A stretch of DNA of 23,289 bases from GCA-016432345 sp964544105 (GCA_964544105.1 CAZIZQ010000014.1:1-23289); one strand, 5' to 3'. Numbered from the stretch's first letter, positions 6,539-13,643 are shown. The notes: generated by a model from the letters alone, not told the origin. Made by a program: numbers and translations.

Positions 6539-6545
6539 ACCTTTT

Positions 6546-7289
6546 ATGGCAAAAAGACCAACACTTAAAGTCGAAAAACGAACCGTTTTAGGCGAAAATG
6601 TTAAAAAACTACGCAAACAAGGTATTTTTCCTGCCAACATCTACGGAAAAGGCATTAAGTCTGTTGCAGTTCAAACTCCATATGCTGATTTTATGGCAAT
6701 TTATAAAGAAGTGGGCGAAACAGGCGTTGTAGACGTAGAGCTAGATGGCAAAATTCACCCAGTTCTTATCCACAACCTCCAAAAAGAATACATGACCAAA
6801 ACCCCAATTCATGCTGATTTTTACCAGGTAAACTTGAAAGAAAAAATAAAAACCATGGTTCCGGTAACTTTGGTTGGCGAGCCAAAAGCAGTTACCGATA
6901 AACTTGGCATTACCATGCAAACTCTTAACGACATCGAGGTAGAAGCCCTTCCAACAGACTTACCAGAGAAAATCGAAATTAATATCGAACACCTGGCAAT
7001 TATTGGCGATCAAGTGACTGTCGCAGACATAAAAGTACCAACAGGCATTACTATTCTTACAGATGCTGGCCAGATTGTAGTAAAAATTGCAGAATTAGTA
7101 AGTAAAGAGGCAGAAGCAGAAGCTGCACAAGAAGCTGCGGAGGCCGAAGCTGCCAAAGCCGCTGAAGCTACGCCAGCAGAAGGTGCCGCCTCCGCTGAAG
7201 GCCCCGGCCCAGCTTCGCAAAGCTCCAGCGAGGCGAGCGAGCCAAAGGAAGAAAAACCAGCCGAAGCTCCCAAAGAAGAAAAGAAATAA
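6546..7289 (+). CDS. rplY: 50S ribosomal protein bL25 (CTC form) with low-complexity tail
   Basis: bL25 binds 5S rRNA in the large ribosomal subunit. Residues 1 to about 185 match the long CTC/TL5 form: the 5S-binding N-terminal domain (LRKQGIFPANIYGKG, HADFYQVNLKEKIKTMVPV) followed by the C-terminal beta domain (LPEKIEINIEHLAIIGDQVTVADIKVP). The remaining ~60 residues are an Ala/Glu-rich, then Pro/Ser/Glu-rich, presumably disordered tail. Part of the tail is coded by unusually GC-rich DNA at about 7180-7245 with short inverted and direct repeats. The ATG at 6546 is 7 nt from an extended -10, so the message is leaderless. The stop is 3 nt from the convergent TPR gene. Confidence 0.95.
   Translation: MAKRPTLKVEKRTVLGENVKKLRKQGIFPANIYGKGIKSVAVQTPYADFMAIYKEVGETGVVDVELDGKIHPVLIHNLQKEYMTKTPIHADFYQVNLKEKIKTMVPVTLVGEPKAVTDKLGITMQTLNDIEVEALPTDLPEKIEINIEHLAIIGDQVTVADIKVPTGITILTDAGQIVVKIAELVSKEAEAEAAQEAAEAEAAKAAEATPAEGAASAEGPGPASQSSSEASEPKEEKPAEAPKEEKK
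7180..7245. repeat. GC-rich repeat-like insert in the rplY tail
   Basis: This stretch is much richer in G+C than the rest of the gene. It contains a small inverted repeat AGCTT-CGCA-AAGCT (7211-7224) and GCGAG-type direct repeats (about 7228-7240). It encodes the Pro/Ser-rich part of the bL25 tail and looks like an in-frame insert. Confidence 0.4.
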
Positions 7290-7292
7290 CTT

Positions 7293-7706
7293 TTACTGCA
7301 ATATCTTTTCTAATTTTCGTCCTTCTTCAAAATTTGGATCCAGTTTTAAGGCTTGTCCCAAATACATTTTTGCTTGTTCGTTTTTGCCTAATTGATACCA
7401 TAACATTGCCAGCTGAAAATACCCATCTCGATATCCCTTATGCTCTACCACCACATTTTGCCAGTAAATAATTTTTGTTAAAACTTCTTTTCTTTCAGCT
7501 AGAACTTTTTCCTTTTCTTGAAAATGCTGGTATGCTTGGAGCCCTGCAAGACAGACAATAACAAAAAGAACAGTAAATAATGAGATTACCACAACGCGCT
7601 CGGTAAAAAGGCGGGAAATACTCGGTAATTTACGATGGCTTTTTTCTGCCTTTTGCTCAGGCTGACTCTTATTTTTAAAAAATTTGTGAGGTTTTATTTT
7701 GGCCAT
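7293..7706 (-). CDS. single-pass membrane protein with TPR-like C terminus
   Basis: The 137-residue protein has a basic cytoplasmic N terminus (1-37), one membrane helix (about 38-59, VVVISLFTVLFVIVCLAGLQAY), a short charged helical stretch (HFQEKEKVLAERKEVLTKI), and a TPR-like helix pair at the C terminus (about 93-135, with GYFQLAMLWYQLGKNEQAKMYLGQALKLDPN). The TPR should lie outside the cytoplasm and mediate protein contacts; no partner is evident. The ATG at 7706 is 9 nt after TATAAT. The first 13 nt overlap the end of valS, so its promoter lies inside the valS coding region. The stop is 3 nt from convergent rplY. Confidence 0.85.
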   Translation of the reverse strand: MAKIKPHKFFKNKSQPEQKAEKSHRKLPSISRLFTERVVVISLFTVLFVIVCLAGLQAYQHFQEKEKVLAERKEVLTKIIYWQNVVVEHKGYRDGYFQLAMLWYQLGKNEQAKMYLGQALKLDPNFEEGRKLEKILQ

Positions 7707-9793
7707 GCAGATATCATTATAGACCCTTCCCGACCTAATCGCCTATATATTTCTTCTGTCACAAACGGCATGAAGGGATGTAGTAACTTAAGAAGAATTA
7801 TGAATAATGAATTAAGAATTATGAATGAGTCTGCATCGATTCGATTCTTTACATCTTCAATGTACACATCGGCGAATGTATGCCAGGTAAAATCATACAA
7901 CTTTTCTGCGGCAAAGTTAAAATTATAATTATCTAAATCTTTTGCTATCTCTTTACCAAGCTCCTCTACCTTTTTAACCATCTCTTTATCATTATCATGC
8001 TTTGCTAATAATAAAAGTTCCTCTGAGTTTTGAGTTTTGTCCGGCGAAGCCGGAGAGTTTTGAGTTCGATTCATCGAAATGAATCGCCCTATATTCCACA
8101 GTTTATTTGTAAATTTGCGTGCTGCATCAAGTTTTGGATACGACAAACTCTGGTCATTTCCTGTGGCATTGCCATACACAAGCGCAAACCTTACAGCATC
8201 TGCGCCATATTGCTCGACCAATTCCAAAGGATTTACCACATTTCCCTTAGATTTACTCATCTTCTTGCCATACGGATCATTTACCAATCCGTGAAATAAT
8301 ACATCCTTAAATGGCACTTTTCCGGTATTATAAATCCCCATCATAATCATGCGACTTACCCATGCGCGCAACAAGTCGTAACCCGTCTCCATAACGCTTG
8401 TGGGATAATATTTTTCAAAATCACCTGGGTTTGTTGTTTGCAGCGTCACAAATGGCCATTGAGAGGATGAAAACCAGGTGTCAAAAGTGTCTTTATCTTG
8501 TTCCCATTCTTCTCCTTTTGGCACCTCCCCTTCTGTTACCATCCACTCTCCTGTCTTTTTATTTTTCCAAGCTGGAATCCGAATACCCCAAACAATTTGC
8601 CGAGAAATATTCCAATCCCGCAAATTCTTAAGCCATAAAAAATACTGGCTTTCAAAACGGAGAGGAGTAATAGTAATTTCTTTCTTTTTTACCGCGCTTA
8701 TTGCTTTATTTACTAATGGCTTAACCTTAATAAACCACTGCTCCAGAGGAAGCGGTTCTAAAACATTTTTACATCTGTAACAAAGGTTTAAACGAGTAAT
8801 GTATTTTTCATCAATCTTTTCAATAAGGCCTTTCTTTTGCATTTCCTCAACAATTGCTTTTCTTGCTTCTTTTACGTATAGTCCTGCAAATTTCCCAGCA
8901 TAATGATTCATTTTCCCACTCATATCAATCACTTGACGCATTTCTAAATTATGACGTTTCCCTGTTTCAAAATCGTTAAAGTCATGAGCTGGAGTAATTT
9001 TTACAACACCTGTGCCAAATTCTGCATCAACCGATTCGTCAGCAATTACTTTAATTTTTGCCTTGCCTAACACTGTTTCTATATCTATTTCTTGACCAAC
9101 ATATTGCTTGTATCGCTTATCAGACGGATTAACAGCAACTGCGGTATCACCAAATTTTGTTTCGGGTCTTGTGGTTGCCAAAACAAGCGGGCCATATTTT
9201 ATATAATACAGTGATCGCGGTTTTTCTTCGTGAATAACTTCCAAATCCGAAAAACTTGTGCCGTCAAAAGTGCAATAGTTAACTAATCGATAATCTCGGT
9301 AAATTAATCCCTCGTCATACATTTTTTTAAAAGTTTCTTGGACCAGTTTTACGATGTCTGGATCCAATGTATACTTCTCCCTACTCCAATCCAGAGAAAA
9401 TCCAAGCTTTCGTAGTTGATTTTGTATTCCTCCCCTATGCTCCTCTACATACTCATGAATCATTTCGTAAAGAGTTTCTTGGTCAAAGTCTAATCTCGAT
9501 TTTCCCTCTGTTTTTAATTTTTTCTCAAACACAAATTGCGTTTCAATACCAGCATGGTCTGTACCCGGAAGCCACAAAGCAGCATCGCCTTTCATTCGGT
9601 GATAGCGAATTAAAATATCCTCAACCGTAAACATGGCGTGGCCAAAATGAAGTGCGCCATTGGCATTTGGAGGGGGTAAAATAATAGTATATGGTTTGCC
9701 TTTTGGATTTACCTCGGGCTTAAAATATCCCTTCTCTTCCCACTCTTTATACAATTTCTCCTCAACTTCTTTATGATTATATACTTTATCCAT
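7694..9793 (-). CDS. valS: valyl-tRNA synthetase
   Basis: This class I aminoacyl-tRNA synthetase charges tRNA-Val. The HIGH-type motif HFGH is at residues 49-52 within PPPNANGALHFGHA, and KMSKS is at about 511-515. The editing domain (TTRPETKFGDTAVAVNP...TPAHDFNDFETGKRH) is intact. At 699 residues it is much shorter than the E. coli enzyme (about 950) and lacks the C-terminal coiled-coil arm, ending soon after FVTEEIYRRLGREGSIMISAWPK. The anticodon-binding region carries two low-complexity inserts (8025-8086 and 7793-7826). The start at 9793 is preferred: it begins the conserved protein and lies 7 nt after an extended -10. The upstream in-frame extension to 10054 is antisense to the relB-like gene and has no synthetase character. 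Confidence 0.96.
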   Translation of the reverse strand: MDKVYNHKEVEEKLYKEWEEKGYFKPEVNPKGKPYTIILPPPNANGALHFGHAMFTVEDILIRYHRMKGDAALWLPGTDHAGIETQFVFEKKLKTEGKSRLDFDQETLYEMIHEYVEEHRGGIQNQLRKLGFSLDWSREKYTLDPDIVKLVQETFKKMYDEGLIYRDYRLVNYCTFDGTSFSDLEVIHEEKPRSLYYIKYGPLVLATTRPETKFGDTAVAVNPSDKRYKQYVGQEIDIETVLGKAKIKVIADESVDAEFGTGVVKITPAHDFNDFETGKRHNLEMRQVIDMSGKMNHYAGKFAGLYVKEARKAIVEEMQKKGLIEKIDEKYITRLNLCYRCKNVLEPLPLEQWFIKVKPLVNKAISAVKKKEITITPLRFESQYFLWLKNLRDWNISRQIVWGIRIPAWKNKKTGEWMVTEGEVPKGEEWEQDKDTFDTWFSSSQWPFVTLQTTNPGDFEKYYPTSVMETGYDLLRAWVSRMIMMGIYNTGKVPFKDVLFHGLVNDPYGKKMSKSKGNVVNPLELVEQYGADAVRFALVYGNATGNDQSLSYPKLDAARKFTNKLWNIGRFISMNRTQNSPASPDKTQNSEELLLLAKHDNDKEMVKKVEELGKEIAKDLDNYNFNFAAEKLYDFTWHTFADVYIEDVKNRIDADSFIILNSLFIILLKLLHPFMPFVTEEIYRRLGREGSIMISAWPK
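7716..7721 (-). promoter_or_regulatory. -10 box of the TPR gene inside valS
   Basis: The minus strand reads TATAAT 9 nt before the ATG at 7706, giving a leaderless start within the last codons of valS. No clear -35 is visible. Confidence 0.5.
7793..7826. repeat. 21-nt-period repeat inside valS
   Basis: The 13-mer AAGAATTATGAAT occurs at 7793-7805 and again at 7814-7826, exactly 21 nt apart. It encodes a hydrophobic heptad duplication (FIILNSLFIIL) in the anticodon-binding domain of ValRS, keeping the frame. Confidence 0.75.
8025..8086. repeat. composite heptamer and hairpin insert inside valS
   Basis: Two GAGTTTT heptamers (8025-8038) are followed by a perfect inverted repeat TCCGGC-GAA-GCCGGA (8040-8054), a third GAGTTTT (8055-8061) and a partial fourth, then a second perfect inverted repeat of 8 bp with a 4-nt loop (8067-8086). 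It encodes the low-complexity stretch NRTQNSPASPDKTQNS with the TQNS tetrapeptide twice. The insert is in frame and falls between catalytic core and anticodon-binding domain. Confidence 0.8.
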
Positions 9794-9800
9794 TCCAGCT

Positions 9801-9830
9801 ATTTTATCACTTACTTTCCCCTCTTGACAA
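9801..9830 (-). promoter_or_regulatory. valS promoter
   Basis: On the minus strand TTGTCA (9830-9825), an 18-nt spacer ending TGA, and TAAAAT (9806-9801) lie 7 nt before the valS ATG. The -35 overlaps the -35 of the divergent relBE promoter. Confidence 0.65.
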
Positions 9831-9857
9831 ATAATACAAAAACTATATAATTGTATT
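9824..9857 (+). promoter_or_regulatory. relBE promoter with palindromic operator
   Basis: TTGACA (9824-9829), 16 nt, TATAAT (9846-9851) precede the ATG at 9861 by 9 nt. An inverted repeat AATACAA/TTGTATT (9833-9839 and 9851-9857, 11 nt apart) spans the spacer and -10 and is a plausible autoregulatory operator for the antitoxin. Confidence 0.7.
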
Positions 9858-9860
9858 GTT

Positions 9861-10151
9861 ATGCAAAGAGTCATTTTACAGGTCCCCATGAGCCGTGAAT
9901 TAAAAGAAAAAGCAGAGATAGTATCTTCTGATTTGGGATTTTCTTCTATACAGGAAGCAATAAGAGTGCTTTTAACAAAACTCTCAAAGAAAGAATTTAG
10001 TTTTAAGGTGGAAGAGGTCAAAGAAGAACCAAACGAATATTTTATATCTGCCATGAAAAAGGCAAGAGCAAATAGACTTGCCGGGAAAGGATCTCCTGTT
10101 TTTCATAGTGGTGAAGACGCCGTAAAGTGGCTCGAAGAGCATGGGATATGA
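9861..10151 (+). CDS. RelB/DinJ-like antitoxin
   Basis: The 96-residue protein starts with a ribbon-helix-helix domain (QRVILQVPMSRELKEKAEIVSSDLGFSSIQEAIRVLLTKL, residues 2-42) of the RelB/DinJ kind. It continues with a charged linker and a C-terminal segment (SGEDAVKWLEEHGI) expected to wrap the toxin. It likely autorepresses through the palindrome at 9833-9857. The gene is leaderless and its stop overlaps the toxin start (ATGA, 4 nt). Confidence 0.87.
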   Translation: MQRVILQVPMSRELKEKAEIVSSDLGFSSIQEAIRVLLTKLSKKEFSFKVEEVKEEPNEYFISAMKKARANRLAGKGSPVFHSGEDAVKWLEEHGI

Positions 10152-10426
10152 ATGTTAAATTAGGTCCTGATTTTTTTAAGCAACTTAAAAGTATTAATAT
10201 CAAAATCCGCAAGAGCTTCAAAGAAAAAATACTCATTTTTGCAAAAAATCCCTACGACTTAAATCTTAACAATCATGAGCTAAAACGAGAATACGAAGGG
10301 TATCGAAGTATTGATATTACTGCTGACTATCGCGCTATTTATGAAGAAATTGATACAAACACAGCCTACTTTTTTCTCATTGGAATTCATAAGCAGCTTT
10401 ACGGCAAAACACATAATAAAAACTAA
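10148..10426 (+). CDS. RelE/ParE-superfamily toxin
   Basis: This 92-residue basic protein has the RelE-fold signature late in the chain: NNHELKREYEGYRSIDITADYRAIYEEI followed by AYFFLIGIHKQLYG. This pattern is characteristic of ribosome-dependent mRNA interferases of the RelE/YafQ type, although ParE-type gyrase inhibitors share the fold and cannot be excluded. The ATG at 10148 overlaps the antitoxin stop by 4 nt. An earlier in-frame start at 10127 would add seven residues within the antitoxin gene and is less likely. Confidence 0.86.
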   Translation: MNVKLGPDFFKQLKSINIKIRKSFKEKILIFAKNPYDLNLNNHELKREYEGYRSIDITADYRAIYEEIDTNTAYFFLIGIHKQLYGKTHNKN

Positions 10427-10436
10427 AGACACTCTT

Positions 10437-10469
10437 TTCCCGACTATTTCCCGATCTATTCCCGATCCC
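10437..10469. repeat. triple 11-bp direct repeat upstream of the glycosyltransferase
   Basis: TTCCCGA occurs at 10437, 10448 and 10459, exactly 11 nt apart, with similar 4-nt linkers. The array ends 10 nt before the extended -10 of the glycosyltransferase and covers the place of the -35, which is not recognisable. This resembles PhoB/OmpR-type activator sites; the binding protein is unknown. Confidence 0.7.
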
Positions 10470-10476
10470 CACTTGC

Positions 10477-10485
10477 TGCTATAAT
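10477..10485 (+). promoter_or_regulatory. extended -10 promoter of the GT4 gene
   Basis: TG-C-TATAAT lies 7 nt before the ATG at 10493, predicting a leaderless mRNA. There is no good -35, and the triple repeat occupies that position. Confidence 0.7.
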
Positions 10486-10492
10486 ATCCCCT

Positions 10493-11725
10493 ATGAACAA
10501 ACGAATTGCCATGATTTCCATGCACACCTGCCCCTTGGCCTTTGAAGAAGGTAAAGAAACTGGCGGAATGAATGTATCGGTTATGGAACTTTCCCGTGCT
10601 TTAGTAAAAATGGGCCACATTGTTGACGTCTATACCCGCATCCAATCTGACAAAAGCGAAAAAATTGTGAAGGTTATGGAAAACTTCCGCGTAATTCACG
10701 TTGCCGCAGGCCCCACTCATACGACAAAAAAAGACCTTATTAACTATGTTTCGGAATTTGCCAAAAACATTGCCGAATTTATGCAAACAAATCAGATTTC
10801 CTACGACCTCTTCCACAGCCATTACTACCTTTCCGGTTTAACAGCGCTGACACTTAAAAAGCAATACGGCATACATATTCCACATATCGCCACTTTTTAT
10901 ACTCTGGCCATGATGAAAAACCTGGTTGCCAGAACCGAACTTGAAAGAGAAGAAACAGCTCGTATTACCGCCGAAAAAGAAATCGCCCTTTCTGCAGATT
11001 TACTTCTTGCTCCATGCACAGTAGAAAAAGACTACCTGCATTATTTATATAACGCCCCGCTTGACCATATTGCCATTGTTAGTCCCGGTGTAAACACAAG
11101 TATTTTTCGGCCAATCGATAAAAAAATAGCCAGAAATCACATCCATGCAGATATGAATCATAAAATTATTCTCTTTGTTGGTAGAATAGAACCATTAAAA
11201 GGCATAGATACGCTGCTATACGCAGTAAAAATTCTAAAAGTTAAAAACCCACATCAGCAGATTTGCCTCTGCATTGTGGGCGGAGAAAAAGAGCAATCCG
11301 CCGGCTGGCGGACAAAACCTAAAGAGCTGGAAAAACTAAAAGACTTACAAAAAATTCTTAATATTGAAACTTCTGTTACTTTTATTCCCCAACAATCACA
11401 AACAGAGCTTCCCTACTATTACAACGCTGCCGATGTGGTGGTTATGCCGTCGCATTACGAATCATTTGGTATGACAGCTTTAGAAGCAATTGCCTGCGGC
11501 ACTCCGGTTATAACGACCAACGTTACCGGCATTGCCACACTTATCGACGGTAATTATAAAAAATTAATTGTCCCGGCCAGTAACCCTCTTGCTCTTGCAT
11601 CACAAATAGAAAAAGTATTACAGCAAGAAGAAAACCAAAACATACAACATCAACTTACCGAAAGCATTCACAATTTTACCTGGGATGTGGTTGCAAAAAA
11701 GATTGCTTCATGCTATGGAAAATAA
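10493..11725 (+). CDS. GT4-family glycosyltransferase (MshA-like)
   Basis: This 410-residue GT-B retaining glycosyltransferase transfers a sugar from a nucleotide donor. The N terminus (MISMHTCPLAFEEGKETGGMNV, with GGMN at 24-27 and GHIVDVYTR) closely follows the MshA/sucrose-phosphate-synthase group. The acceptor-side HSHYYLSG is at 108-115, the donor site VGRIEPLKG at 229-237 (R231, K236), and the E-x7-E motif is E323/E331 in ESFGMTALEAIACGTPVI. MshA joins GlcNAc to inositol phosphate, and sucrose-phosphate synthases use fructose 6-phosphate, so a phosphorylated acceptor is plausible here but not shown. Its end overlaps the phosphatase gene by 11 nt, suggesting synthase/phosphatase coupling as in sucrose or glucosylglycerol pathways. 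Confidence 0.92.
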   Translation: MNKRIAMISMHTCPLAFEEGKETGGMNVSVMELSRALVKMGHIVDVYTRIQSDKSEKIVKVMENFRVIHVAAGPTHTTKKDLINYVSEFAKNIAEFMQTNQISYDLFHSHYYLSGLTALTLKKQYGIHIPHIATFYTLAMMKNLVARTELEREETARITAEKEIALSADLLLAPCTVEKDYLHYLYNAPLDHIAIVSPGVNTSIFRPIDKKIARNHIHADMNHKIILFVGRIEPLKGIDTLLYAVKILKVKNPHQQICLCIVGGEKEQSAGWRTKPKELEKLKDLQKILNIETSVTFIPQQSQTELPYYYNAADVVVMPSHYESFGMTALEAIACGTPVITTNVTGIATLIDGNYKKLIVPASNPLALASQIEKVLQQEENQNIQHQLTESIHNFTWDVVAKKIASCYGK

Positions 11726-12209
11726 AACGTTTTATCTTGTCCGGCACGGCCTAGCCACCCATAGCACAACAGGTTATGGTGATAAGGTGTATACGGCAGA
11801 ATTGCTTCCCGAAGGTATTGCATCAATTGAACGCCTAGCTGCCTATTTACAAACTGTTCCTACAGATATGAATGCTTCATCCGAGCTTATTCGTTGTCGC
11901 CAAACCGCTGCAATTATTACTAAAGCAACAGCAAAGACATTTGTTTTTGATTCTAGACTAAATGAGTACTGGCCAGGATCTAAAGAGCCATTTATTCTAT
12001 TTCACGACCGAATACAAAACTTTCTAGATGAGCTTAAAACAAAAAAAGAAAAACAGATACTTATTGTAACCCATGGTGCTGGTATTGCTGCTATTAAAAG
12101 TTTTGTCTTAAAAAAGAACTTTGCAATATCCCAGCTTTTTGATTACCCTAAAACAGGAGCATTAGTTATTATAAAAGAGGGAAATATTGAAACAATAGAT
12201 TTTAATTGA
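11715..12209 (+). CDS. histidine phosphatase (phosphoglycerate-mutase-like)
   Basis: The 164-residue protein has the RHG motif (FYLVRHG, catalytic H11), the phosphate-binding Arg in SELIRCRQTA (R60/R62), an acidic general acid candidate in LNEYWPG (E84), and the second His in ILIVTHGAG (H120). The branch includes phosphatases such as SixA, CobC and PhoE, and the substrate cannot be read from sequence. The ATG at 11715 is used because it starts right at the family N terminus; it overlaps the glycosyltransferase stop by 11 nt. The pairing suggests it removes a phosphate from the glycosyltransferase product. Its stop abuts the convergent regulator with no gap. Confidence 0.9.
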   Translation: MENKTFYLVRHGLATHSTTGYGDKVYTAELLPEGIASIERLAAYLQTVPTDMNASSELIRCRQTAAIITKATAKTFVFDSRLNEYWPGSKEPFILFHDRIQNFLDELKTKKEKQILIVTHGAGIAAIKSFVLKKNFAISQLFDYPKTGALVIIKEGNIETIDFN

Positions 12210-13517
12210 TTAACAGTTAGCAACTAATTTGTATCCTCTGGTTTTTACTGTTTGTATCTCATATAAACTCCCCTGTTTTTTCAATTTTCCCCTAACTCTA
12301 GCAACCAACCGATCGATTGCCCAATCAGACACGCCAAAATTTTCTGTTTCTGGCCAGACAAACGCGACAATTTTTTCTCGCTCGCAAATCTCGTTTTCAT
12401 GTTCTTTAAGAAATGTAAAAAGGAGATGTTCTTTTCTGGTAAATTCTTTCCCATTCCCATCTATTTTTCCTATCATTTTATTCTTGACATACAAAAGAAG
12501 TAATGGACTAAAAATAGCCGTACTTCCACCACTCTCAAAAACAATACCTGTATCCCACAGATATCTTGCCTCTTTCTTTTCGTCTATTGTTACTTCCAAA
12601 CCTTGTGATATCTTTTTAAGAACATTTTGTTCTTCGGCCCGCAAACTTTCCCAAATTTCCTCTGATTGGAAAATAACCTGTTCGTCAGCAGCTAGCGCTT
12701 TGGACAATTCTTCTGCAACTGCTGACAAGAAATGTCTTTCTCTTAAAAAAATGAAAGCTAACTGCAGGTACTGGACTGACCCTCCCACAACATTAAGTAA
12801 TTCCTTTTCTATTTCTTGAGATACCTGCTGCTGATTTTGAGCCTGGTAGAACTTTGATACAACATCCATATCCTCCTGCTTTACCGGCTTTATATACATA
12901 TTGTGGGAGAATATAGAAAGCGCTGATCTAGTAAACACCTGCGGGGCAAGATCATCAAGCCCTCTAAAACTGGTAAAAACAAATGATACCTTTTGGTGGG
13001 TGGCATCTTTTAGTCCTTGAAGATTGTCAAAAAATTCAGGAGTAACTGCATCTTTTATGCGGTCAAAGCGTAAAAAAAATATGGTCGGAAAAACGCCGTT
13101 TTGAATAATTAACAATAAGGTTTTTCTAATACAATCTATTGTTAAAAAAAGCTCCTTTGATTGAATGCAGTCAAGAAAATATCTCTCAATTTCTTTTTTT
13201 GTTTTTTTATCAAAAAGAGGAGACTTTTGGACAGTATCAACAATTCGTTTTAAGGTTAAGATCCAAAAGGGAAATAATTCCCGCTCCACTAAATCGTTTA
13301 GATCAATGGGGATAAAAATGTAATTATCAGTTTTACTAATAAACGTTTTGATAATATCTTTGTGGTATAAAAAGAAGCGTAAAAAATTGTTAATCCCCAC
13401 CCGCTTCATGCCAATAAGCACAACCGAATGATGCCCCTGCAGGTACTTACCCAGTTGGTTTGAATCCTCTTGTCGAAAAAATAGTGGATAGGTTGTCTCG
13501 ACAACCAAATTTTCCAT
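12210..13517 (-). CDS. degenerate P-loop NTPase with C-terminal OmpR-type winged helix
   Basis: The 435-residue protein seems to be a one-component regulator. Residues about 14-270 look like an AAA/STAND ATPase: hydrophobic strand plus P-loop-like GMKRVGINN (36-44), Walker B-like TIFFLRFDRI (D152), and a sensor-1-like strand SFVFTSFRGLDD. The P-loop lacks the essential Lys-Ser/Thr (IN in place of KS/KT), so ATP hydrolysis is doubtful. Residues about 357-435 form an OmpR/PhoB winged helix (FTRKEHLLFTFL...DWAIDRLVARVRGKLKKQG...IQTVKTRGYKLV). There is no receiver domain. It is divergent from the operon at 13673-19503 and convergent with the glycosyltransferase/phosphatase pair; control of one or both is inferred. 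TACAAT lies 11 nt before the ATG. Confidence 0.82.
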   Translation of the reverse strand: MENLVVETTYPLFFRQEDSNQLGKYLQGHHSVVLIGMKRVGINNFLRFFLYHKDIIKTFISKTDNYIFIPIDLNDLVERELFPFWILTLKRIVDTVQKSPLFDKKTKKEIERYFLDCIQSKELFLTIDCIRKTLLLIIQNGVFPTIFFLRFDRIKDAVTPEFFDNLQGLKDATHQKVSFVFTSFRGLDDLAPQVFTRSALSIFSHNMYIKPVKQEDMDVVSKFYQAQNQQQVSQEIEKELLNVVGGSVQYLQLAFIFLRERHFLSAVAEELSKALAADEQVIFQSEEIWESLRAEEQNVLKKISQGLEVTIDEKKEARYLWDTGIVFESGGSTAIFSPLLLLYVKNKMIGKIDGNGKEFTRKEHLLFTFLKEHENEICEREKIVAFVWPETENFGVSDWAIDRLVARVRGKLKKQGSLYEIQTVKTRGYKLVANC

Positions 13518-13528
13518 AACAATTGTCT

Positions 13529-13557
13529 ATTGTACGCTGTTAATTACTATTTAGCAA
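13529..13557 (-). promoter_or_regulatory. promoter of the winged-helix regulator
   Basis: On the minus strand TTGCTA (13557-13552), a 17-nt spacer and TACAAT (13534-13529) precede the ATG by 11 nt. The direct repeats at 13564-13585 are immediately upstream, suited for autoregulation. Confidence 0.55.
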
Positions 13558-13563
13558 GAAATA

Positions 13564-13585
13564 GTTGTCAGGTTGTTGTCTGAAA
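13564..13585. promoter_or_regulatory. 11-bp direct repeats in the divergent promoter region
   Basis: GTTGTC occurs at 13564-13569 and 13575-13580, an 11-nt period, with a further TTGTC at 13523-13527. Tandem half-sites at 11 bp are typical of OmpR/PhoB-type winged-helix proteins, and the adjacent regulator is of that type. The assignment is inferred from architecture only. Confidence 0.5.
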
Positions 13586-13625
13586 AATATCCCCAAGGAG
13601 TCAAGCGAATAAAATAATATAGGGT

Positions 13626-13643
13626 AAAATATAAGTATATTTT
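13626..13643. promoter_or_regulatory. 18-bp AT-rich palindrome upstream of the operon
   Basis: AAAATATA-AG-TATATTTT is a perfect 8-bp inverted repeat with a 2-nt centre, 30 nt before the ATG at 13673. It overlaps possible -10 sequences for the operon. It may be an operator or simply AT-rich promoter DNA. Confidence 0.45.

Noticed and set aside
7727..7733. single TTCCCGA as part of the GT4 repeat regulon
   Set aside because: One copy only, inside the end of valS and without the 11-bp partner; likely chance.
9794..10054. N-terminal extension of valS
   Set aside because: The extra 87 residues are antisense to the relB-like gene, lack synthetase similarity and lie upstream of a good valS promoter.
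13594..13599. Shine-Dalgarno AAGGAG
   Set aside because: No start codon follows within a usable distance; the next ATG is about 50 nt away.
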